Below are positions 22,997 to 35,402 of a stretch of 64,000 bases of DNA, in pieces. The notes below the pieces were generated by a model. It worked only from the letters and a program-made list of their open reading frames with translations, searched no databases and had not been told where the DNA came from. The DNA is from Trochalopteron elliotii (lineage: Eukaryota > Chordata > Aves > Passeriformes > Leiothrichidae): positions 3,039,887-3,103,886 of the forward strand of contig JANPWX010000077.1 of the NCBI GenBank assembly GCA_024734555.1. Direction: 5' to 3'. How positions within the stretch are numbered: position 1 is the stretch's first letter; every line of letters begins with the position of its first letter. Made by a program: the position numbers and the translations under genes.

Positions 22997-25900
22997 TATT
23001 TAAGTCCTAAAATTATTAGGGTTTTTTTGTATGAACTATGTTGCCTACTTTTGAAAATACTTCCTACTAAAGGATTTTTGTTCACAACAGCTAAATATCT
23101 GATATTTTTGCAATTAAGGGTCTCCAAGAATGAGCTGTTACGAACTGAAACAAAGACCTCTGGTCATGATGCAGCTGAAATTCATGCAACAGTAAAGAAC
23201 CTGTGTGACCTCCCAGAGCAGTGATCCACACTGCAGCAACCATGCAGAAGAGATATTTTACTTTACTAGAACTAGAAGCGGTTTCATTTTTCTAAATCTA
23301 GAGATGACACGGACTCTCTCCTTTGCAGAAAGACACTCTGATCATGGTTGTTTTGCTGCAATATCTAATGTTAAATAAGAATTAACTTCTTAACATTCTC
23401 TCTTCATGCAGGATGGTATTGACAATATCTTTAGAAAGATTTTTTATTTTTTACATTTATTTCCAATAGAAAATTGATAACAGGGAAAATAAAGAGCATG
23501 AGATAGTATAATTGGAAAGAAAAATCCATAAGTTATTACTATATTTTCAAAAATCCATGGATTTTTTCTTCTTTTTTTTTTTTATTGTCTGTGATTCAAG
23601 GGAGGTATCCATTATCACAGAGATATGTGTGTGGAGCAGAAGATTCAGTATATTTCACTGATATTTTCAAATGAACCCCCAGTTTCTAATTTTCTTTCGT
23701 TTATTACCCTTTGATGTCAACATTCCCTAAATTTTGTCTTCCCCTTCTTGTGTGCATTTCTGCAAAGCCAAGAAAGGATACTACTAAAACTCTATGGGTT
23801 ATCTGTTTACAGGTTTTACAAATATAACAATATATTTTTTTACATTTGACCATAACATACTGCATCTCCACAGTACATTTTCACATCTCTTAACTAAGAA
23901 TCATCATTTGAATGTTACAGTGGGAAACTAAGAGTTATTTTTTCAAAGACAAACACATGAGAGCACACTAACTCAGGGGTAAAACATATGCAGTAAGCCA
24001 TACTGTTGTTACAGCAGCACTCCAAATACACATTGCTTATGAAGTGTATCCAGTCCACTTTGGATATTCTTTGTGTGTATTGCAATCTGTAAATAAACCC
24101 TAAATAAGATAATCTTTATTTGAGCACTGAATTTGTCCTAGGTCAATACCAAAAAAATCAATAATAAAATTAATATGCTGGTCCATTGATTACCAGTCTG
24201 AAATAGTAAATTAAAAACCATGACAATCTTTTGGTCTTGAAATTACAGATGCTCATCTTTCCTTGTTATAAATGAAGTCAAATGACTTTTTCTTTTACAT
24301 TCAAATATATGGCTTAAAATTAGTTTAAGAGCTTTCAGCAGGACATTTTTTGCCCATTTCAGTACCCATGGAAACAAAAAATATGAAGCCTATCTTGTCT
24401 CTTTTTATCCATCCTGATGTCTTAGGATGGATATTTTATATTTAAAAAAGTAATAATTTAGGAGTATACCATCTTTCAAGATGGAAGGGTGATATATATA
24501 GCGCAAGATTAGTGCAGCCTATGAATGTTAAATAGTTTGAATCAAATAACTTGAAATATGTATGTCAGAAAAATTTGCAACAAAACCTCAAGTTTTGGAA
24601 AGAGTATCAGTTTAAGTAAGAACAAAACCCAAAGAGAAATAGAATAAATTTTGAACTATTCAAATCTTCTTAATGAAATGCGTATGTTCTAAGTTCACAT
24701 GAATGAATATTCATTGTAGCTATATATTCAGACTTTCTTCTCTGGTCCTCCTAAAAATCTGCACCCTGTACATTTCAGATATATGAAATTTGATTCAAAT
24801 AGGTATTTACAAAGTTAAACAAGGTTTTTAAGAGCTACAACAAAGATATTTTATCAACCAATGTAGACCATTTACTTCTGAATATAGTACTATTCACCAG
24901 AAAACATATTTTCAGATTTAAAATATTAAAAAAATAAAGCAAACAAAAAAATATATATTTTATATTGCCCTTATAAAGACCTCATGGATATAGTAATTAG
25001 AAAAGTAGAAAATTGCCCATCTATTCTATGTGCCTTCCTTTTATCTAACTTTGGAATTTTTTATTGCTAGCCATCAATTCTGAGTGCCTTTCAAGTAAGA
25101 ACAATCATTACTGTAAAATCTTCAGCAGGCTTTGTACTCATCCATCTCCCACACCACAGTCTATTTCTGTCTCAGAGACCAAAAGACAGAGACTTAACTT
25201 GAGTTCTGGTGAGTGATGGGGACTATTTGATAACACTACCAAAGAAAAAAAACCCGTCTATTCTATAGTGAGCACTTTCACATGATGGATTGCATGTTAT
25301 TTTAAATTTGCATTACATGTCAGGAAAGATTGATAGTAAAGAAACAGTGTGCAAGCATAAAAATTAGTGAGATAATACAAAATGTCCCTTGTTGTCTATA
25401 CCAATGTATAAAAAATTGTCTTCTGTTTTATTCTGAATATGTGTTAAGGAAACAGTTTTCCTCTGCTTAATCAGATGACGGTTGATCAAACTCAATCTCT
25501 GGAAAGGCTAGAAAAGAGACACAGTACTGAAATAAAGCATAAAATCTTGAAATAATTATTCTAAACTTGAAATTCTAAGTTCATCTTTTCTCTGTGTTCA
25601 GGAAATCTTCCCTGTGGGATTATCCAGGAGCCACTCCGGCAGTCACACCGACACCACATATAGTGGAGCCACAGGGTCCCCAGAGTACCCTTGACAAGTT
25701 TACAGGGAGATGTCAGCCACGCTGAACCCAGATATTAACTCTGAATTTGCTAACTTCAGTCTAAGTTTCTTAATTTGTGTTTTTCATTAACCATGTGGGT
25801 TCTGTTGGATGTGATCTGCAGGAAAATAACACAGGTAAGATGAGAGAAGGGTTAGTAATTAATAAATTGGAGATATTGAAAACTGTAGTTTACTAGTCAA

Positions 25901-27513
25901 AACTACACAATTCATTCATGGGAGCGTTTTGCAGTTTCACAATAAATTAATGAGTCAGAGTTTAAGAACATGACAAATGATCCGCCAAGCACTGCAGATC
26001 CTCTTGGTGTGCTCACTTTTCTACGCACAGTGGTGTGCTGAGTGCTGGTGTGAGAAAACTGCTTCAGCACCCAAATTTCTTACTTATGGTATTTAAACAA
26101 ATGCTTGTTTCTTCCTTTTTTTACTCATTTTCAGACTTTGTTGACAATCTCAGAGCTTATCTGTCTGTCTGAATATGCAACTCCTTTAAATTCAGAGCAG
26201 ACTGCCAGAAATAGATCCCTTTAAGGGAGTTGTTGTGTGCTACAGGAGTTTGGGCTGTGGGGATACTGCCTTCCCATGCCCCTGGCGCTGAAAATTGGGC
26301 ACTATCAGATCCAGGGCGTTTCTTCCACCTCACTGGGACAGATGTGATAGCTGCTGTTCCTGTTGGCAGGTCTGGGCAATGGCAAGACTGAACATGGATT
26401 CCAGAGATGCAGCTGGAGAGGTACATGCATGCACACACATGCACACGCCCACCAGTGTGTCAGGCTGCAAAAACCAACACAGACAGAGAACATTGTTGTC
26501 ATGGCATCCACATAAATACCTCCAGCTCTCACATACATGGATACAGCTAGCCAGTCCTGTCATTTTTTTTCTGCTAGTCAAGTTTGAAGTTTACCAGTGT
26601 AAACACATACAGATACAGAGGATTAAAACTCCCAAATGGAAAAATACACTCCACACTCTACATGCTGCAGGCATCCCTGAGTACTCTCTGTGAACTCTGT
26701 CCCCTTTTCCAGGTGTTAGCCTCTAGGTACATGCACACAGAGTGAAACTGTACAGAAAATGGTAAAGAACATGATTTAATAACAAGATTGGACAGACTGT
26801 ACTGATCAGGTACGGGCCTCAGTCAGACAAGTGTGCTGCTCAGCAGCTTGTTTGCATACAACTATCCCTTTCTATTCACCTCTCCTCTCCATTTTCTATA
26901 CTCGTACTTTTGTGAACCACTTTGATCCCCTTTTCTTCAATCCTTTCTCCTCTAAGAAACCCATCACTAATTACCTTTTTCCAATTTGTCCCAGAAAGCT
27001 GAATTCCTAACCAAATTTGGAATTTCTGATAGCCTTCCTGTGCCTTATCCTTACAGGAAGCCTTCATTATATGCTAGCAGGCAGGATTCCAGCCAGTTTC
27101 AACATTGTATGTTGTAGCTAAAAGAGAAAATAAAAGTACTTTCTGGGCTTTGAACATATTCTTGCCAGTTTCACTACTGCATCTTTGAACCTCTGAAATT
27201 CATTCAGCTTTCATCCCGTTTTCCTTTGACCTTTCTGTAAAAAAACATTTTTCCTTCTACCTTGTCAAATTTCATTCTGTTAATGTAACTTTTAGCAGGA
27301 AAATGTACAGTAATAGCAAAAGTATACTTGTCAAGTTTTTGTCAGGTAGTCCAGAAACCTCATTATTTTGGGGACAAGGGCTGCATTGCAATGCTCTGGC
27401 AGACACACAGCTACAAATTCTATGTCATTTCCAAAGCTCAGCCAGAATAGCGCTCACATTTTTTCTGCTTTTTACAACTAATTTTAAAAGTGTATTAGAG
27501 TACCAGAGTGTTC
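22997..27513. other. Unique sequence with a few GC-richer patches
   Basis: No gene is supported. Short GC-richer patches lie at about 25600-25740 and 26230-26480, the second with CA/CATG-rich words near 26424-26448. Either could be an old LTR fragment, but I see no ends or signals. A perfect 10-bp hairpin lies at 24406-24433 (TATCCATCCT, 8-nt loop, AGGATGGATA). The 132-codon frame 26295-26693 overlaps three minus-strand frames and has no recognisable domain. Confidence 0.5.
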
Positions 27514-27519
27514 ATAGGT

Positions 27520-28022
27520 TGTTGCGGTGCATGATTGAGGTTTTCAAAGTTGTATGTGTATTTTATTTATTTTGTGTTGGTATGTTTCTTCCAAAGTCCC
27601 TTCACCCATTCCCAAACCCACATGGTATCTCCCAGAGGGGAGCCCCTTGTCAATCACCCTGGTGGACTTGAGGGGAGATCATCTCCCATTTGACCAGGTG
27701 GTCAAACACCCACCTTCCAATTGTTGTGTTAAGTGCCCCTGTCCTGGACCACCCACCCTCCTTTCTCCCATTGGCCCGAATTTTCCTGCTGGCCCAGGCT
27801 GTGCCCTTGGGTACAAAAAGGAGAAGGACAGGCTAGACCGTGCTTTTTGCACATGGAGCTGCACTAAATAAACATCTTCCAAACCCGTGGCTTAGCCCGC
27901 TCTTGATTTCCAAGCCTTAACCACGCTCAGCCAGCTAGACTGAGGAACTCACAAACAGTCTTGGTTGGTCTGGGGTTTACCGCTCAGCCGGTAAGCAGCC
28001 CCCCCGGGAGAAACCAGCTGCA
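27520..28022 (+). mobile_element. Solo LTR of an endogenous retrovirus, 6-bp target-site duplication
   Basis: The block starts TGTTGCGG and ends CCAGCTGCA. It is flanked by ATAGGT at 27514-27519 and again at 28023-28028, a clean 6-bp target-site duplication. At 503 bp it is a normal LTR length. A TATA-like GGTACAAAAAGG lies near 27810 and AATAAA lies at 27867-27872, both in the + orientation, followed by a CG-containing U5-like tail. There is no internal retroviral sequence between the duplications, so this is a solo LTR left by LTR-LTR recombination. A 6-bp duplication is typical of class II (ERVK-like) elements; that class assignment is inference. Open frames at 27303-27671, 27554-27871 and 27679-27882 are incidental. 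Confidence 0.9.
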
Positions 28023-28028
28023 ATAGGT

Positions 28029-28260
28029 GTTAGGATAAACATAATATACATTCTTCACAAGATGCAGAATCAATGGCTTTTACTGACATACCTGAGATTT
28101 CTGTTTTGAAGCCAAGAAACAAACCCAAGCTTGCCCAAGGGAAAATCCACTTGCCTGTGGAAAAAATCTTTGCACTGGAAGAATATCAATTATAGAAAAT
28201 GAGCTCAAAACAGAAATAGAGGTTAACATCCATGTCTGAAGTACAACAAATGAATCTCAA
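28029..28260. other. Unique sequence between LTR and GC-rich island
   Basis: AT-rich sequence with no features recognised. Confidence 0.6.
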
Positions 28261-29450
28261 CATCTTTTACCAGCTTTGACTGAGTCCTCACAAACCTTGT
28301 CTACCCAGGGATCCAGGATATACAATTTGATCCAGGCCTGGTGAGACCATTGTAGATGGCCTGTCTTCATCTGTGTCTCCTAGAAAAACCCTTCATGTTC
28401 ACACTGAAGTTAGCTCATCTCCATCATGGACATGTGGATTGGTCCCTTGGATTGATGTCTTAGACCACTGTTTGGCAGCCTCATGCTCCTGCTGGGAGCC
28501 AATCCCAGCCTTGGCTCAATGCTCACCCAAAGTCCCAGGGACATAAGGGAGGGCTCACTGGTGGCTTTGGTGCTTCCTGCCACATTTAGACCCTGCCAGA
28601 CTGCATCCAGCAGGGGTTTACAGTCAAACACAGGGTCTTTGCTGTGCTTGGCCCCGTGGGAGCCATCGATCCTGGCTGTCCCCTGCCAGTCATTTCTGTT
28701 TTTGACCCAAACTCCATGGGCACTGGCCCCCTGCAGTTCAAGGCCTTGTCCCCAGGGCTTCCCCAAAGTGAAAAGCCTGGTCCTGAGTTTTGGATCTCCC
28801 CACAGAGCCAGGCTGCTGACCAGCCCCAGGCACCTGAGCCCTCTCTCTCCTGTGCTCCCAGGACTCAGGCCTCCTTAGGGGCAGGGTCTTCTGCCTCCAG
28901 GAACATCAGGAATGACCTGAATGTTCTGTCCAGCTCCAAATGCCCTACATTATCCCTGCCACAATCCTGCCACTACTCCAAATCCCCAGTGTCATGCCCC
29001 CATCTCAGCCTCAAGTCTCTGTTCTGTGTCTATATCAGCTCCAGGTCCCCCATCTCACTCCCAAGTGCCCTTTGTGATGGCCCTCCATGGCCTTGCTCTG
29101 TTCCTGACCTGGATCTAAGCTCCAGCCTGAGCCACATCCCTTTTCCACCTCCCTGTCCCACCTCTTCATCCCATGAAACGGACCCCTGATGTCCCATAGC
29201 AATGAAAGCACTGAACAGCTTGTCCCTTCTTATCCCAGATGTCTGGGAGACAGCTCTTGCTTGGGTGAGAGGAAAACGGGGCTTCGGTTGCGGTTCAAGG
29301 GCACTAAAAGAAATCACCCTGAGCCCCTGCTCAGCAACCACTGTGGCCTCCTCCCAAACCTGCCCATGGCTCAGGACCCCATTTCAGCTCAGGTATGGTC
29401 ACTGGGTGCTGACCTGAACAATGTTATAGGTGTGCCTTTCTCCAGCCCTG
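28261..29450. other. GC-rich island of unknown nature
   Basis: About 1.2 kb of C-rich + strand sequence contrasts sharply with the AT-rich neighbourhood. It holds overlapping open frames of 131 (28483-28878), 181 (28644-29189) and 147 codons (29189-29632) on + and 118 and 103 codons on minus. The + strand products are rich in proline, serine and leucine and have no domain that I recognise. Open frames on both strands are expected when stop codons are scarce, so I do not call a CDS. CpG is not especially dense, so it is not an obvious CpG-island promoter. A donor-like CAG/GTATGG occurs at 29390-29396. It could be an old repeat, a decayed retrovirus segment or a non-coding exon. Confidence 0.5.
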
Positions 29451-32400
29451 TGACAACAATTAGTTTCTACATGCAATATCAGCTTAGACCTTTTGCATTT
29501 CAGGTGTGCAAGCATTTTCCTAAATGTAAGAAAGAAAAGCAAGATGTGTCAATAAAAGACAAAATGAAACAAAAACTACCAAGAAATAAATGCTCCCTGC
29601 CACAAGCTCACATATTACGTTGTCTTGTTTAAAAAAGAATGATAAGACATTCTTTCATTATTTAATATATGATCTATTTATTTATGAACATATCCATCTC
29701 TTGGCTTTTTAGAACTTTAAGTTACATGATATAGCAAATATTTACTATAACTGCAGTGTGAAAACATACTAGACATTAACTGTTCTTAGCTGTAGGATGT
29801 TCATGCTCTAATGAGGTACTCACTTGTCTCTCATAGATGAACTTTTCTGCCACTCTTATTCTTTTTCATAAAAAATATAATTGGCTATTCAGACTTCCTG
29901 AAAATATGTGAAACACCACAGACTTCAATCAGTTAATCCCACAGACTCAAATACAGATGGAGCTCTAGGAAATGAAAGGCAGAAGAGCAATGTTATCTAT
30001 ATTGCAACCTTTTTGTTCAGTTTGCAGTGTGACCGCAGCTTACACTCTGTGGTCAAAGGAAAGATTAGTTCTAAAGCACAGCATCATTTGTTGAAGGCTA
30101 TGATCATATGCTTTATAAAAACCATATAAAAAAACTAAAAGGGAAGATTGCTTCTCAATTGAATTTCAGGTTCTTTGACTGTATTTAGGCATACCTATGT
30201 ACCATCTAAATGAGCTCCTATAATATTAAAGTTATTGTAATATAAAATAGGACACACATTGTTAGAGCATAAAAGAGATTTAATTAAAATCATCGTGATC
30301 TCTGCAATTTCTACCCTAAACTCTATCTGGTTGAAGATCAGTCCTGAAAGAAATAAAATAATACTGGTATGATGGTAAAGCTAATAAAAAAAAATCGATC
30401 ACTTGGATGTTTTCTCTGCAAAGAAGCTATCATTTGGAAACTGATAATTATTTAGAACACCATTTTGATGAGTGCTGCTTATTTCAATGGTGAATTAAAG
30501 ACATGAGGTACACGTTCTGAGGAGTGCAGTATTGAGAAAAGATGCACAAATATATGATGGGAGTTGGGATGAAACAAGATGGGAAAAGTAAATCAAATAA
30601 ATCATTAACTCAATTATGTTGTCTAAGTTAAATCAGTATATGACCCTATGGGTTATTTTTTTTAAAGGAAAATCTAAAGACTTAATTCCACATTAAAAAA
30701 AGAAAATTGAAACAATAGAAAATAGGGTTTAGAATGGTTCCTGAGTTCAAATTTGTATTCCAAGACAATATGAACTACTCTTTTTTTTTTTTTTTAATGG
30801 GCTCTGATCAATATAAAATGTAGTAAATCCATAAAATCCTTCTACAATATTCACATTTTTTAAAAGTATTCCTTACTGTTCCTCTCCGTGCAAATCAGTG
30901 ATTTTTGAAACAGGTTGACCAAAACAACTGTTCCACACCTGTACTCTGCTTTGCTACATACATCATGGTAGAGACTCTGATGATGATGTAATGAAGTTGG
31001 TGGTGAAAAAGTAACTGTTTACTATATATCAATGCTAGCTGCTACTAATCACTGTTCTGAAAAGCAATGTAAAGCAAATTAGAGAATTCAGGATTTGTTA
31101 TGTTTCTGTTGAAGGGAGAAAAAGTTGGTAAGTTTTCCTATTTTACACATCATAGTTAGATAGAGGATCATCTCTGCAACAAGAAGTGCTATTACTTCTT
31201 TGCAAATTATTCTTCTCAACGTTAGCAAAAGACAGATATGAGTTTTATATTACCTAAACATACCAGAAATGCTCTGTAAGGCACAGATGACCAGTAAGAT
31301 TATGACCCATAAAGAAAAAAGTATTTGGTAAATGAGATAAGCAGGACAGAAAGAGTTTGAATATCTTCAAAGTTTAGCCTGAAACAAATTTAACCATCAC
31401 TTTTTGATGTTTCTGGTTATAGGAATTAGCTGTTCCTTCCTTATGATGCAAAGAAGTAAAAAAAAAAAAATAGGACAGTAAAAGATTGTAATAATTTTTA
31501 TGCCAGCACAATGAGATAAAGGATTCTTTGAAGATGTTTCCCAAATGAATCAACAACTTCACATAATGTATTGAAATATTTGTATAACCTAACATCATGT
31601 ATTTAACTGGGGCAACATAATTTTTTAGAGACAAAATTGAAACTCGGGCTTTCTTGATATGCAGAGAAGCAGTTAAAATTATGTTCCGTTGGCATGTTAC
31701 TGTCCTTGCTTTGAGCAGGCAGTGAACTTGATGAGTCCAAATGCCTCTTTCAAACTATCTGAAGTTATTTTAGTTTCTTCTTTAGAAATATAAGGCTATA
31801 GTGTAGGCACAATGAAGAAGCATGGAATTTAAACAGCATTTTTGGACAGCATAGGTGATTGTTTGTAATCATGTATAGCTGTGGAAGAAAGATGAAGGGT
31901 ATTTGTTCATTTTTCTCCATTAAATTTTATACAGAATTCATATTTTTTATTATTTATAAAAATCCTGTAAGATTTTAAATATTTGCATCTTCCAATCAAA
32001 ACTAAATATGACAAGAATGAAAGCAGAATTGAGGGCTTTACTGAAAAAAGCTATTTTGAGCCTACACTGAGAAAATAACTAATGCACATTATTTACTATT
32101 TATTCTAAACCATATATTTTTTTTTTCCAATTAATTTCACAGGACAATTATAGTCATTGCTCATTTAATTACTTCTAATATTAAAAGAATGTGTTCAATT
32201 TTCTTAAAGGCTTACTGACATTGGCGAGTGTCATGAACAGAGTGGGAGCTTAAGACAAAATTTATTAGAGAAGTGCTCCCCAGGAGCCATGTGGTGCAGA
32301 AATTCATATTTTTAATCAAATAAGAAAAGATCTTTAAAGCAGTTTTTGACATGCAAGACCCAAGTACAAACTCACTATTTTTTAAAACTTTTTGCTAAAA

Positions 32401-35199
32401 TTTATTTATTTATTTATTTATTTCTGCTTTCTTCTATTTCAACTTTTTGATGGTTAGCTGGATGTTAACCACTTAGATTAGCTCACACCTCCTTTACTGT
32501 TTATGTCCTTTGCAGAATTGTCTTTTATTTTTGATCAATCTCTGTCCAGTGCCACTGATGAGATATTTATCTCCTAACAGAGGTAAGTATTTAACTATTC
32601 ATGAGTTAAGTTTTAAGTCAAGTTACTATACTAACAGAAATATAAACTTTCTCATAATGGGCTGTAGGATACTGCTTTGTATTTATGCATTCCTCATGAA
32701 GCAAGAAACAAGATATATTTTATCAAAGTTGAAATATTTTTTAGTCAGTAGATGCAATAGACATGACATTAAGTACTACCTCAATTACAAAACCAGAACA
32801 AATAAATATTTGTTTCAATATATTGGCATAATATGCTAAGGGACACTGATGGAGTACATTTAATTTCATTTCATTAATTCATTTCACTTTGATATGCTTG
32901 CAAGAGTCTCCTGGATTTTTCATCACTTTCATCATTTTTTACTTAGTTTTGCAACTATTAAAGTTAGTTGTAACATATTTTTACCAGACAGCCTCCCTGT
33001 CCTTTCCAGATTTTCAGTCTTTATTTTGAGGGAAACCACCTACGCAAACTGCATTCCTGAGGTGAAAATTTCCGTTCTTCTAGTGGATGACAGCTGTTAT
33101 GAAGATGCAGCACTTAACCTTGTGCTTCCCCCTTTTGCCCTCATTGCTTTTAATTAACTACTTCCAATCATTCTCAAACTGCCAAAAATAGAAAAATATT
33201 GCCTCCCACTGTAAATCAGCACCTGTCAAAGTCATTAGCCAGCAAAATTTCCTGAAGAAACTTAAAATTTACATGTTTTCAAGCCAAACTTATCCCCAAA
33301 TATTTAAAAATATTTTGACAGTAATTTCTGCTTTTCTTCACAGAAAGCACATCCTAAAAGTGTTAGCAAACCTGAGTATTTATATATTGAGGTTGTGCAG
33401 TGGCACTGGTGAGTCTATAGGGTTTTTTTGGGTTTTTTTTACTATCTTTTCCCCCTAGAGTATATGACATTATCATTTAGTTCCCAGGGAAACAGGGCTA
33501 AATTAAGATGATATGAAAAGCATTATAACCACTGTTTGGAAACCATTACTCATTTGTGATGCATGACTGGATTAAAAATTCAGATTTATTTACAATAAAT
33601 CATGTACCTATACTTTTTTGTTTAATGTCAAACATGGGAAAACAATAATAAACCAGGGGATTTTCTTCAGGCCAGTGTAGTACTCATGCTATGCAAATGC
33701 TGAAACTTAAAAGGAACATTTGTCCCCTAAACAGCATACATTGGTCTTGTAACTAAAGAAAATAAGTAATCAACAGCTGTCTTTTGCAAAGAATCTACCT
33801 TATTTACAGTTCTCCTCTCTTGGTTGAATTCCTAGGCTTTACTTGCTGTGCATTGTAGTGAAATAGTGTTTAAATCCCTTTTGATTATCCCTGTTTAGAG
33901 AATACTTCTGTTTTTCATAATTTTTGCCAGTCTAAATATTGTGTGTATTTACAGAGAAACTCAGGAGTCCAGAAGAGATCTGGTGGGGACACTATAACAT
34001 GTCATTCTATGACTACTATTTTCAGTTACCTCAGGTAGTGTTGCAGTGGTCAGTAGAAACTGGGCTGAATTGAAACAGTGCATACAAGCCTTCTCAAATT
34101 TTGAATACATTTTCCAAGCTCTTGTCAATTTCTTCTTTGAAGTAGTGAAGTTCAAGAATCTGAAATACCTCAAAACTACAAAAATAACAAAAACTTGATT
34201 CACAACCATTAAAAATTAGTATTTATAATTTGCAGCACTGTCTACTACAAACCTGAGGAAACAAATCTTGAAAAGTATATGACTGAACAACTAAACTGCT
34301 GTAGACATCCCATAACATATTGTAATATCATATGAAGAATGGAGGTCTAGCACTGAGTACATCAGTCCTCCAACATATGTATAATGCAATAGCAAAGATG
34401 ATCCCAGAATCAGAGCAGAATGAAAATGTAGCTCTATGATGTGTCCAAATAACCCTAATCAGAGGAAATTTTGATTAAGACATGTAGGATGACAAAATAA
34501 AACAAGTCTATTCTTTTCACCTGTATATCTTGAAGAATCTCCATCATGACCATGTGTTGTGCCCTTGAGAAATGCCTCAAGAAGATCAGTCCTATTTTAT
34601 TTACTCTTCAGTCAGAAAACAGAGTAAAAATGTCTCATCAATAATTCAGGGAAAACAAACCAGCAGACACCCAGAAACATCACCATATTTCCCTTCTGAT
34701 TTTAGTATCAACTTCATGTTACTTTGTTACATTCATGTCCAGTACAAACAAAATAAAAAATCTAAAAAGTGCAGTGGTTTTAGAATAGTTATTCTGCAGT
34801 CTGTAATAGGAGAATAGGTTCCTGTATTTTAAAAAAAATCAGCTTGCTTTATTTTTACTCTGCCATATTTTCTTGTGTTTACCTTGACTTGCTACTTCAG
34901 CTACATATGTGCATGTTAAGCATTATAGCATCAAAAAAACTGTGAAATTAAATATATATTTTTAAAAATCCTGTGGTTTTTATCACTTTTATAATTGCTG
35001 ATAAAAAGTGAAGGAAAAAAAGCAAGCTGTATTGTCACCATTGAGCAATCTGTTTTACAGGAAATTAATAATTAATTATCTTATAACTGATGAAAAAGAA
35101 GTCAAAGCGAATAAAAAAATAAACAGAAGCACTCACAACCCTCTAATGGTCATAATAGATTTGGTTGTGACAGAATGGATAAAAATTTAAATTTTGTCC
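29451..35199. other. Unique AT-rich sequence
   Basis: No gene or mobile element is recognised over nearly 6 kb. A T-run lies at about 30779-30796. Open frames such as 31374-31634, 32510-32839 and 32894-33157 are short and AT-rich without domains. Confidence 0.55.
32400..32425. repeat. (TTTA)n microsatellite
   Basis: Six consecutive TTTA units. Confidence 0.9.
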
Positions 35200-35402
35200 C
35201 TGAACAGGTGGTCAGACATAGGAATAGGCTGCCCAGGGAAGTGGTGAAATAACCATCTCTGGAAGTGTTCTAGAAGCTTGTGGTTGAGGAACTTGGGAAT
35301 ATGGTTTTGTGGTGGACACAGTGATGCTGGCTTAGTGATTGGACCTGCTGATCTTTTTGGTTGAGGTATTTTCTAATATTAATAATACTATGATTCTACA
35401 TC
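35200..35402 (+). mobile_element. CR1 LINE 3' end, 5'-truncated
   Basis: The + strand reads GGAATAGGCTGCCCAGGGAA near 35219, followed by a GGTGGACACAGTGATGCTGG-like segment. It finishes with AATACTATGATTCTACA near 35385-35401, the usual CR1 terminus. It lacks all coding sequence. The level of divergence indicates an old insertion. Confidence 0.88.

Noticed and set aside
26295..26693. 132-codon + frame as a gene
   Set aside because: Overlaps three minus-strand frames, includes CATG/CA-rich low complexity and has no recognisable domain.
28644..29189. 181-codon + frame as a protein-coding gene
   Set aside because: Proline/serine-rich, no domain recognised, overlapped by frames in other phases and on the other strand, as expected in GC-rich DNA poor in stop codons.
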